In this document: positions 1 through 7,069 of the stretch, piece after piece | Layout of the letters: the number at the start of each line of letters is the position of its first letter | How positions within the stretch are numbered: position 1 is the first letter of the stretch | Assembly (NCBI GenBank): GCA_031267995.1 | Contig: JAIRXZ010000114.1 | Coordinates: 1 to 19,092 of the forward strand | DNA from: Odoribacteraceae bacterium | GTDB taxonomy: Bacteria; Bacteroidota; Bacteroidia; Bacteroidales; Marinifilaceae | Direction: 5' to 3' | Length of the DNA stretch: 19,092 nucleotides | The notes under the pieces: generated by a model | Seen by the model: only the letters and a program-made list of their open reading frames with translations | What the model was told of the DNA's origin: nothing | Databases searched by the model: none | Made by a program: the position numbers and the translations under genes

Positions 1-411
1 GGGGGAAGTTCGCCGGAGTCTCCGGGAAGGTTTCCCCACGCGGGGGAAGTTCGCCGGAGTCTCCGGGAAGATTTCCCCACGCGGGGAAAGTTCGCCGAAG
101 CGTTCGGGAAGGTTCCCCATCAACGGGAAAGTCTGCCGCGCTACGCGGGAAGGTTTCCCATCAACGGGAAAGTTCGCCGAAGCGTTCGGGAAGGTTTCCC
201 AACGATGGGAAAGTTCGCCAAAGCGTTCGGGAAGGTTTCCCAACGATGGGAAAGTCTACCGAAGCGTTCGGGAAGGTTTCCCATCAATGGGAAAGTCTGC
301 CGAAGCGTTCGGGAAGGTTTCCCATCAATGGGAAAGTTCACCGAACTCTCCGGGAAGGTTTCCCATCAACGGGAAACTCTGCCGGACACCTCCGCGAGGT
401 TTCCCCGCGAG
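1..411. repeat. 41-bp tandem repeat array with nested palindromes
   Basis: Ten copies of a unit starting GGGAAGGTTTCCC recur at exactly 41-bp steps (24, 65, 106, 147, 188, 229, 270, 311, 352, and a degenerate one at 393). A partial copy precedes them, so the array continues beyond the left edge. Each unit carries two dyads: GGGAA-ggt-TTCCC, and a longer one around the next half, best seen as TTTCCCAT-CA-ATGGGAAA. The second dyad varies between copies while its arms stay largely complementary (CCCAT/ATGGG, CCCA/TGGG, CCCC/GGGG). Because 41 is not a multiple of three, the reading frame shifts at each unit. Open frames across it on both strands are therefore not credible genes. Function is unknown; a structured intergenic repeat is the plain reading. 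Confidence 0.9.
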
Positions 412-722
412 GAGCATCGTTATATCGTGGCATCGCCGGTTGTCGGGGCAGTCGGGAGATTATCGTGGCGTCATCGCCTCCTCGTGATAGCGGGGCGAGG
501 GGGGGGATCGGGTAAAAAAATCGTCCTCTCTCCCCCGGCGCGTACATACAAATAAAGCCGCCCCGGTGAGGGGGCGGCTTCGGCGCGACGGTGGGCGTTG
601 GTCTTTTTCGCGGCGGCATCCGGGACTGTTGCAGCAGAGCGTGGGATGTTCGCCGATACTTCAGACCTTCGCCGGGACGAGGTTGGTGAACCCTCGCGGT
701 GTCGCGCCTGTTTTCATGTCGT
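412..722. other. Gene-free stretch between repeat array and protease gene
   Basis: This holds the minus-strand terminator at 551-580 and otherwise no convincing gene. Two related segments, TATCGTGGCATCGCC near 424 and TATCGTGGCGTCATCGCC near 462, form a weak local duplication. A tiny minus-strand frame (661-717, 18 codons) lies just after the protease stop codon, but nothing shows that it is translated. A longer minus frame that runs through the terminator hairpin into the repeats is rejected as a gene. Confidence 0.6.
551..580 (-). terminator. Rho-independent terminator of the minus-strand locus
   Basis: Read on the minus strand, a perfect 10-bp stem AAGCCGCCCC / GGGGCGGCTT with a 6-nt loop is followed by TTTATTTG. 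The stem is very GC-rich and the T-rich tail lies on the correct side for minus-strand transcripts. It sits about 140 nt past the stop codon of the zinc protease gene and is the only classical terminator seen downstream of that gene. It therefore probably ends the whole SusCD-protease transcript. Confidence 0.85.
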
Positions 723-3365
723 CTATATTTTATCCTTGAGGGCGCCGTTGAGCTTGATCAGGAGCGACTGGTAGTGCGTCCGGGCGGCGCCGGTGGTGGA
801 GGAGAGCTTGCCGCGGAGGAGGGCGCGGGACTTCACGGCCAGGTCTTGCAAGCAGGATTTGGAGTTGTCGATGGCCGTCACGGAGACTTTCGCCTGGAAG
901 CCGTAGCCGGGGGTGCCGAAGTGGTTGTCGGCGGTGGCGGAGACAAGGGCGGCAGCGACGGAGCCACGACCGTGTTGCTCGTCGTGGGCGCGGAAGAGGT
1001 CGGCGTGACGGGCGACGAGGCCGGTTTCGTCAAGACCGTAGGCGATGATCTCGTCGACGGAGGGGGCGAAGGCGGCAGGGGCGGCGGCGCCACGCGGGGC
1101 GGGTTCGGCGAGGGATTCGCAGAAGAGGTTGACCATCGCCTGTTGCAGCACGCGGTCGCCGGCGGTGAGGGGACGCCCGTTGACGAGGTTGCTCCAGGTG
1201 GCGTTGTAGAGGTCGGTGGAGAGGTCTTCGACGGTGTAGGGGGAGGACGCGTGGTGCGCCGAGAGGACGACGTTGTCGATGACCCCCTTGAACTCCTTGG
1301 AGAGCTTGTCGCGGAGGAGCGCCGAGCCGTCTACCTGCAGTTTGAAGCGCTTTTTGAGGTCGGCGTTGTCCACCCAGTCCATCTTTTTAAATTCGTCCAG
1401 CACCCAGGCGAGGGAGGCCTTTTGGCGGGCGCGGGGGACGGGAAGGTGGCGGTCGCCGGGGGTGCCCTCCTTGACCTCGGTGAGGTATATGCCGCCGACG
1501 TTGTAGAGGACGTTGCGGAGGTAGCGGTAGTACTGGTTGACGATTTGGGCGTGCAGCGCCTGGCGGTGCTCGTAGTCGGGGTCGTCGGTGATCCAGGCGT
1601 CGAGGTTGGCGAGGATGTACTTGAGGTTTTTGATGCCGTAGGCGCTGGCTTTTTGGGGGTCGTCGCCGAGGTCTTCCTCGATGGAGCTGGGGTCGTAGCG
1701 CGCCTGGGTTTGCTGGCGACCGTAGCGGTAGCGGGGGTTGCCGGCTTTTTCGTCTACCCACCGTTCGAGGACGGCGCGTTCGTTCCACTCGTCGGCTGCT
1801 TCGGGGATGGGCTGGTAGTTCCACTTGACGAGGAAGTAGTCGTACTCGCCGAGGTCGGGGGGTGTCAGCCGGGCGCCCTTGTCGCCGGGTTGCGCCACGT
1901 AGTTGAAGCGGGCGTAGTCCATGATGCAGGGGGTGGTGCCGTTGCGTTGGGTGAAGTCGGCGGAGCGCAAGGAGTCAACGGGATAGGAGGCGGAGGCTGC
2001 CATGTTGTGCATGAAGCCGAGGCAGTGGCCGATTTCGTGGCCGACGACGTAGGAGAGGGATTCGCGGATGACGTCGTCCGGCATTTTTTTGGCGCGCACG
2101 CGAGGGTCGAGCTGGGCGGTTTGGACGAATCGCCAGTAGTTGATGAGTTGCACGACGTTGTTGTAGACGAGGACGGAGGCGTTGATGATTTCGCCCGTGG
2201 TGGGGTCTACCCAGGAGGGTCCCATGGCGTTGGCGGTGGTGGAGGGGAGGTAGCGGACGCAGGAGTATTTGAGGTTGTCGGGGTCGAAGGCGGGGTCGTC
2301 CGTCGGGAAATCTTTGGCGACCACGGCGTTTTTAAATCCGATTTTCTCGAAGGCGGGGTTCCATCGCTCGATGGCCTCGCGGATGGGGGCTTTCCACGAT
2401 TCGGGGAAGGCGTCGTCGACGTAGAAGGTGATGGGTTGCACCGGCTCGGAGGGCTGGCCGCGGCGGTAGGCTTCGGGGTCTTTCGGCTCGAGGCGCCAGC
2501 GGTGGGCGACGGAGTAGGAGAGTATCTGGTCGTCGGCGACGGAGATGTGGCGCTTGGTGTGGTTGAAGATGCCGACGCGGGAGTCCGAGACGCGGGGACG
2601 CATTTTTTCTTCCGGCAGCAGCAGGAGGCTGCGGGTGACGAGCGCCGTGAAGGGGTAGTCGTCCAGCACTTTTATGGTGAGCAGCCCCATGGAGAGGCCG
2701 TAGGAGAGGACGGATTTGACGCTGATGTTGTCGTCGAACGATTTGATTTCGTCCAGCGCGCAGCCCTCTTTTTTGATGACGGAGGTGATTTTGATGAGGC
2801 CTCCCATCATGCCGTCGCCGAAGAAGTCGAAGGGCTTGACGTGGGTGGTGAACAAGGTGGTGACGTCGATGACGACGGCGGAGCTGTCCGCGGTGTAGGC
2901 CTTGACACCGTAGGCGTAGAGGATGGCGTCGCCGTAGTTTTTGCTGACGGCCTTCTGGAGGTTGTCGGTGGTGGCGGAGGAGGATATTTGGCGGAGGTAG
3001 ACGGTGCTGTCCGTCCTGGTGAATTTGACGTGCAGCGGGGAGGTGGGCTTGTAGCCGACGTCGCAGAAGTCGGGCATGCTGACGGAGGAGACGGTGGAGG
3101 CGAGGAGCATCTCCCTGTCGAAGTACTTGACGGGGATCTCGAAGTAGAGCTTGTCGCCGACGCGCCGGAGGGTGATGAAGTTGCTGGTGGCGGTGACGAC
3201 GTCCTTGCCCTTGAATAGTTTTTCGTAGGGTGTTTGTTTTTTGGGCGCCGGGGTTTCGGTGGTGGTGGTGGGTACTTTTTTCTTTTTCTTTCCCCAGGCG
3301 TTGGCGTCAGTGGCGCCGGCGAGCAGGATCATCGCGGTGATGAGAAGTGTGATGTAGTTTTTCAT
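723..3365 (-). CDS. Secreted zinc-dependent metalloprotease (DUF5117/DUF5118 type)
   Basis: This 880-residue predicted secreted zinc endopeptidase is the last gene of the minus-strand locus. Residues 1-23 form a type I signal peptide ending in an A-x-A-like site (DANA|WG), followed by a lysine run and a Thr/Pro-rich linker. The N-terminal third resembles the DUF5118 and DUF5117 regions that precede the catalytic domain in Bacteroidetes members. The catalytic motif HEIGHCLGFMH at residues 443-453 fits the metzincin pattern HExxHxxGxxH, and CIMDY near residue 480 fits the Met-turn. The length is usual for the family, so it should be active. The ATG at 3365 follows an A/T-rich leader and directly begins the signal peptide. 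Its place after SusCD and two thioredoxin-fold proteins suggests cleavage of imported or extracellular protein. The substrate is unknown. Confidence 0.92.
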   Translation of the reverse strand: MKNYITLLITAMILLAGATDANAWGKKKKKVPTTTTETPAPKKQTPYEKLFKGKDVVTATSNFITLRRVGDKLYFEIPVKYFDREMLLASTVSSVSMPDFCDVGYKPTSPLHVKFTRTDSTVYLRQISSSATTDNLQKAVSKNYGDAILYAYGVKAYTADSSAVVIDVTTLFTTHVKPFDFFGDGMMGGLIKITSVIKKEGCALDEIKSFDDNISVKSVLSYGLSMGLLTIKVLDDYPFTALVTRSLLLLPEEKMRPRVSDSRVGIFNHTKRHISVADDQILSYSVAHRWRLEPKDPEAYRRGQPSEPVQPITFYVDDAFPESWKAPIREAIERWNPAFEKIGFKNAVVAKDFPTDDPAFDPDNLKYSCVRYLPSTTANAMGPSWVDPTTGEIINASVLVYNNVVQLINYWRFVQTAQLDPRVRAKKMPDDVIRESLSYVVGHEIGHCLGFMHNMAASASYPVDSLRSADFTQRNGTTPCIMDYARFNYVAQPGDKGARLTPPDLGEYDYFLVKWNYQPIPEAADEWNERAVLERWVDEKAGNPRYRYGRQQTQARYDPSSIEEDLGDDPQKASAYGIKNLKYILANLDAWITDDPDYEHRQALHAQIVNQYYRYLRNVLYNVGGIYLTEVKEGTPGDRHLPVPRARQKASLAWVLDEFKKMDWVDNADLKKRFKLQVDGSALLRDKLSKEFKGVIDNVVLSAHHASSPYTVEDLSTDLYNATWSNLVNGRPLTAGDRVLQQAMVNLFCESLAEPAPRGAAAPAAFAPSVDEIIAYGLDETGLVARHADLFRAHDEQHGRGSVAAALVSATADNHFGTPGYGFQAKVSVTAIDNSKSCLQDLAVKSRALLRGKLSSTTGAARTHYQSLLIKLNGALKDKI

Positions 3366-3461
3366 TTATTATTTATTTCGTGAATAGTTTTTGGAGATAC
3401 CCGCGGGGGACGCACCGGTGGGTTGCCGGGGCGACCGCGCGGGGGTCTCGCTGTTTGTTAT

Positions 3462-4574
3462 TTATTTTCCGGCAAAGAGGGATGCCACGCGGTCGGCCAG
3501 CGCCTCGCCGCGGAGGTCGACGCCGATGATGCATCCCTGGGGGTCGAGGAGGTACATCCTGGGGATGGCGGTGACGTTGTAGAGGGCGGCGATGGGGCAT
3601 TGCCAGCCTTCGAGGGAGGAGACGTGGTGCCAGGCGAGGTCGTGCTTGTCGATGGCCGATAACCAGGCGTCGCGCTTGTTGTCCAGGGACACGCCGAGGA
3701 TCTCGAAGCCCTTGACGTGGTATTTGTCGTAGATGGCCTTGACGTTGGGCACCTCCGCGAGGCAGGGGCCGCACCAGGATGCCCAGAAGTCGAGGAGGAC
3801 GTACTTGCCGCGCAACGCCGACAGTTTGAAGGTGGAGCCGTCGGGGGCGGGCAGGGCGATTTCCGGGGCGATGCCGCCGATGTTGACGAGCTTGAGGTTT
3901 TCGATTTTGGCCTTGAGGTTTTTGCCGGGGTCGGATGCTTTGACGCGCGGGGTGAGGCGGTTGTAGTAGCCCTCGACCTCGTCGAAGGGGTACTCTTTGA
4001 CGAGGAAGTCGCCGATCATGTAGGTGATGGCGTAGCTGTCGTTGGTGGTGTCGAGGAAGGCGCGGAGTTTTTTGTCGTACTCTTTTTTGAGGACTTCAAC
4101 GTCGCGGTAGACGGAGTCGAGCTTGACGGAGTCGTCCTTGACTTGCATCATGAGCAGCATGCCGCCGAGGCTGACGAAGCCTTTGCCGGTGGCGAGGGCC
4201 TGGCTGTCCTCCAGGATTTTTTGCTCAGGGCTGCCGGTGATTTCCGCGAATTGGATCTCTTTGCCCGATTTGGCGCTGGTCTTGGTGGTGATTTTTATGG
4301 CGATGGGGACGCCGTCGAGGAGGATGTCGCGCTTGACCGTGCCGGCCGTGATTTGTCGCTTGTCGATGCCGGAGAGGGCGCCGGCGAAGTGGAAGGCGCC
4401 GTCGGTGACGGTGGCGGAGTCGACGGCTTGGTGTTCGCCCTTGGTGACTTCGCGCAGGAGGTAGACGGTTTTGCCGTCGCCGCCTTCCCACGTGCCGGTG
4501 ATTTTGTAGCCGGACGTGGCGCATCCCGCGAGGGATAAGGCGCAGAGTGCAATCGTGATTTTTTTTCTCATCAT
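3462..4574 (-). CDS. TlpA-like thioredoxin lipoprotein with DUF4369-like N-terminus
   Basis: This predicted periplasm-facing thiol-disulfide oxidoreductase has 370 residues. The chosen start (ATG at 4574, or the adjacent ATG at 4571) gives a short lipoprotein signal peptide with lipobox LAGC, lipidated Cys at about residue 18. A longer frame from 4625 would add 17 non-signal residues and is rejected. The N-terminal half looks like a DUF4369 domain (GTWEGGDGKTVYLLRE, then DGAFHFAG). The C-terminal half is an AhpC/TSA-type thioredoxin fold with WCGPC (cysteines about 268 and 271) and a later cis-Pro segment AIPRMYLLD. No acidic cluster follows the lipid Cys, so surface export is not predicted. 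It sits 61 bp after the preceding thioredoxin gene and 96 bp before the protease. The redox partner is unknown; resin or heme-maturation roles known for TlpA relatives cannot be assigned here. Confidence 0.9.
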   Translation of the reverse strand: MMRKKITIALCALSLAGCATSGYKITGTWEGGDGKTVYLLREVTKGEHQAVDSATVTDGAFHFAGALSGIDKRQITAGTVKRDILLDGVPIAIKITTKTSAKSGKEIQFAEITGSPEQKILEDSQALATGKGFVSLGGMLLMMQVKDDSVKLDSVYRDVEVLKKEYDKKLRAFLDTTNDSYAITYMIGDFLVKEYPFDEVEGYYNRLTPRVKASDPGKNLKAKIENLKLVNIGGIAPEIALPAPDGSTFKLSALRGKYVLLDFWASWCGPCLAEVPNVKAIYDKYHVKGFEILGVSLDNKRDAWLSAIDKHDLAWHHVSSLEGWQCPIAALYNVTAIPRMYLLDPQGCIIGVDLRGEALADRVASLFAGK

Positions 4575-4634
4575 TGTTTTATTTTTTTGGTTATGGGGTT
4601 TCAAACGAAAAGTTACGGGCTTCAACGGCCGGGG

Positions 4635-5897
4635 TTATTGGGCTTCGGCGGCCGGTTCCTTTTTTTGGAAGAATGTTTTGGCGTAGGCTTTTTTGGCGGC
4701 GTCGCGACGCTCGAACTCTGCCGTTGCCCGGTTGGCGGCGTCGTGCTCCTTGAGTTTCTGGTGCGCGAGGGCGAGGATGTCGTAGTAGTTGAAGGCAAAT
4801 TCTATTTTTTCCGGTTGACGCGCCTGTATCTCCTCAATGCCACCGATGCAGGCGCGGATGAGGTTTTTGTCCTTGACGTTTTCGATGATGTAGCGGTAGG
4901 CGGCGGCGGTGAAGTTGGTTTCGGTTTGGAGCAGGCCTAATTCGCGGGCGTGCGCGAGGAGACGATAGCACTCCCCGGTGTCGCCGGCGAGCACGAGGGC
5001 GTTGATTTTTAATTGCGCCAGGTAGGTGGGGAATCCCTTGATGGCGTGCTTGGCGAGGAGGCCTTCCAGGTAGGCGGCGCGGTCGGCCAGCTGTTGCAGG
5101 GTGTCGGCGTCGCGGGTGGCGCGGGAGGTTTTGACGATCTCTTCGACGGCGGATTTCATGCCGGAGAGGAGTTGCGATTCCAGGGCGTAGCGGTCGACCT
5201 TCAGGCGAATCTGGTAGCCGCGCCAGATGTTTTGGAGGACGAAGTTGTACGGCTCGCCGTAGGGGTCTTTGATGTATTTCCCGACGAGTTGCCACACCTC
5301 CGGCTCCAGGAGGCGATCGACGGGGATGGTGGAGACGAACTCCTGGACGATGGCGGGGATCTTTTCGTTTTGGAAGGCGCCGGTGAGGGCGTTGACGTAG
5401 GCGCGGACGGTCTCCAGGTCGCGCGCTCCCGATTCGTAACGCGCTTGCGCGGCGAAGAGGGAGTTTCCTTCCAAACCGGCTTTCATGCCGGCAATGAGGG
5501 CGGGCGCTTCCTGGTAGCCGGCCATCTGGTGCACGACTTGGCCGTTGGCGTCAATGAGGAGGAGGGTGGGGAAACCGATGATGTTCTCCCGGTACTTGTC
5601 GTATAGCATCTTCCCGTCGCCCTTTTCCAGGTCGTATTGCGCGTTCACGAAGTTGGCGTTGAAGAAGTCGCCCACGTCCTTCCGCGGGAAGATGTTTTGC
5701 GCTAATCCCTTGCACGGGCCGCACCACACGGTGTAACAGTCCATGAAGACAAGGCGGTTTTGCTCCTTTGCCTGTTGCAATACCTGCTCCCACGGCTCGT
5801 TGACCATGAACTTGATTCCTTCATCTGCCTGTTCCTGCCCGAACAGGGTGAGTGTGCTCCCCGCGAATAACAGGGATAACATGATTCGTACTTTCAT
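4635..5897 (-). CDS. Secreted thioredoxin-fold protein with long helical C-terminus
   Basis: This 420-residue exported protein carries one N-terminal thioredoxin domain. The start is placed at the ATG at 5897, which gives a signal peptide (MKVRIMLSLLFAGS..., likely cut before Gln21). An upstream in-frame ATG at 5957 would add about 20 polar residues and overlap a hairpin. The active site WCGPC is at cysteines 59 and 62, followed by the cis-Pro loop GFPTLLLIDANG. Residues from about 140 to the end are predicted helical and alanine/leucine-rich, of TPR-like character, and may be a substrate- or partner-binding arm. It lies between the metallohydrolase-like lipoprotein and the TlpA-like lipoprotein, all on one strand. 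Having two distinct CxxC proteins side by side suggests a dedicated disulfide-reduction or folding function for the imported substrate or for the protease. That role is inference. Confidence 0.87.
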   Translation of the reverse strand: MKVRIMLSLLFAGSTLTLFGQEQADEGIKFMVNEPWEQVLQQAKEQNRLVFMDCYTVWCGPCKGLAQNIFPRKDVGDFFNANFVNAQYDLEKGDGKMLYDKYRENIIGFPTLLLIDANGQVVHQMAGYQEAPALIAGMKAGLEGNSLFAAQARYESGARDLETVRAYVNALTGAFQNEKIPAIVQEFVSTIPVDRLLEPEVWQLVGKYIKDPYGEPYNFVLQNIWRGYQIRLKVDRYALESQLLSGMKSAVEEIVKTSRATRDADTLQQLADRAAYLEGLLAKHAIKGFPTYLAQLKINALVLAGDTGECYRLLAHARELGLLQTETNFTAAAYRYIIENVKDKNLIRACIGGIEEIQARQPEKIEFAFNYYDILALAHQKLKEHDAANRATAEFERRDAAKKAYAKTFFQKKEPAAEAQ

Positions 5898-5948
5898 TGT
5901 TATAGTTTTTGATGAGTTTATTCCCCGCGGACGGGAAGGTTGAGAGTA

Positions 5949-5976
5949 TCCGGGCAACCCTCGCGGATTGCCCGGA
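5949..5976 (-). promoter_or_regulatory. Intercistronic hairpin between lipoprotein and thioredoxin genes
   Basis: A perfect 9-bp inverted repeat, TCCGGGCAA / TTGCCCGGA, has a 10-nt loop. It lies in the 89-bp gap after the lipoprotein stop codon at 5987 and before the thioredoxin start at 5897. No T-run follows on the minus strand, so a complete terminator is unlikely. An mRNA 3'-end stabiliser or partial attenuator, which would lower expression of the downstream genes relative to SusCD, is more plausible. Confidence 0.5.
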
Positions 5977-5986
5977 GTTTATCGCG

Positions 5987-7051
5987 TCACGAGGGGTCTT
6001 GTAATTCGATCCCCACGTATTCCTTGAAGTAGTTCTTGACGAGCTGCACTTTTTGCTTGATGCCTTCCGCCGCCGCCGGGCCTCCATGCGGGTACCTCCA
6101 GGCGCTGGAGCCGCCGGATTCGTCGTCGGCCGGCAGGCTTGCCACGTAGGCGTAGAAGGCCTCTTTTTCGACCACCGTTTTGGTGAGGACGAAGGCGGCG
6201 AAATCGCCGAAGTCATTCCCCACGGTGGCTTTCGCGCAGCTGGGAGCGATATAGTCCATGCCAAACAGACTCCTGCGGCTGTAGTCCAGGTCGCCCAGCC
6301 TCCCCGGTTTCAGGATCGCGCGTCCCAGCCAGTCCGTCGGGCCATCCGCAACCGTGGCCGTCCAGTAGCCGATGCTGGTGAAATTGCCGTCCCAGTAGGG
6401 GTAGTAGAGCGCTCCCAATGTCACGCCGGCCATTGCTTCGTCGAACAGGTCGGTGGTGACCTTCATAAATTCGTCCGGCCAGGGGAACACCTTGCTGTTG
6501 GCCAGCAGGCGCTCCACGAAGATGGAGATTAGCCCCTCCTTGATTTCCGGCGATCCGACGAAGTGTTCGTTGACGCCGCCAATCGTGAGGGATCCGCTGG
6601 TGACGTTGCCCAGGATGTTGTTGTATATGCTGTAACTCACGGGCGGGTCGGCGACCTCGTCGTTGTAGTCATACTGCATTTTCAAGGAGTCCACCAGCAG
6701 GATGACGGGCGGCATGTATTCCTTGATGAATCCTTCGGGGAAGATGCTGAATACCTCGCTTTCGATGTAGTCGATGACCCGGATGATGGCGTCCCCGTTT
6801 GTCGCGAGCACGTAGGGCATGCCCTCGATGGAACCCGTCCAGTTGTAGGCGTAGTCGACATCCGTGAATTGGTAACGGAACAGTACCCCATGATCCTCCA
6901 GCGCTTTTTTGATGCGCGTACCCGCCGGGGAGTCGTCGTCTACTTCAAAGCCGGTGGGAGGTTCCACCATCCCGCCCGGATCACTGATGTCGCAGGCGAC
7001 AAACGCGCTCGCCACGAGGACGAGAAGTGTGATGTATTTCACGTGTTTCAT
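5987..7051 (-). CDS. SusCD-associated lipoprotein, degenerate zinc metallohydrolase homologue
   Basis: This 354-residue predicted lipoprotein has signal peptide MKHVKYITLLVLVASAFVAC, with the lipidated cysteine at residue 20. It appears related to the substrate-import-associated zinc metallohydrolase lipoproteins (putative zinc-binding metallopeptidases) that follow susC/susD genes in Bacteroidetes. The matching parts are the C-terminal block with NDFGDFAAF (279-287) and the tail IKQKVQLVKNYFKEYVGIEL. The family HExxH should fall near residues 177-181, just before LLANSKVFP, but the sequence there is IFVER and no other HExxH exists in the protein. It may therefore be a non-catalytic binding protein. 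The gene starts 18 bp after the susD stop codon, so the two are surely cotranscribed. The family assignment is from memory of conserved blocks and is moderately certain. The absence of HExxH is seen directly. Confidence 0.75.
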   Translation of the reverse strand: MKHVKYITLLVLVASAFVACDISDPGGMVEPPTGFEVDDDSPAGTRIKKALEDHGVLFRYQFTDVDYAYNWTGSIEGMPYVLATNGDAIIRVIDYIESEVFSIFPEGFIKEYMPPVILLVDSLKMQYDYNDEVADPPVSYSIYNNILGNVTSGSLTIGGVNEHFVGSPEIKEGLISIFVERLLANSKVFPWPDEFMKVTTDLFDEAMAGVTLGALYYPYWDGNFTSIGYWTATVADGPTDWLGRAILKPGRLGDLDYSRRSLFGMDYIAPSCAKATVGNDFGDFAAFVLTKTVVEKEAFYAYVASLPADDESGGSSAWRYPHGGPAAAEGIKQKVQLVKNYFKEYVGIELQDPS

Positions 7052-7069
7052 GATATTTTAAATTAGAGG

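Noticed and set aside
141..619. Several short open frames in and beside the 41-bp array
   Set aside because: The repeat is out of frame with itself (41 bp), the frames overlap on both strands, and one runs through the terminator hairpin. None has a recognisable domain.
699..3218. An 839-codon open frame on the plus strand opposite the zinc protease gene
   Set aside because: Its Val/Gly/Asp-rich composition has no domain signatures and is explained by the antisense of a gene with strongly biased third codon positions. The opposite strand has a signal peptide and an intact HExxHxxGxxH protease.
4575..4625. A longer N-terminus for the TlpA-like protein
   Set aside because: Starting at 4625 would place 17 polar residues before the lipoprotein signal peptide. 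The tandem ATG codons at 4574 and 4571 give a normal signal peptide.
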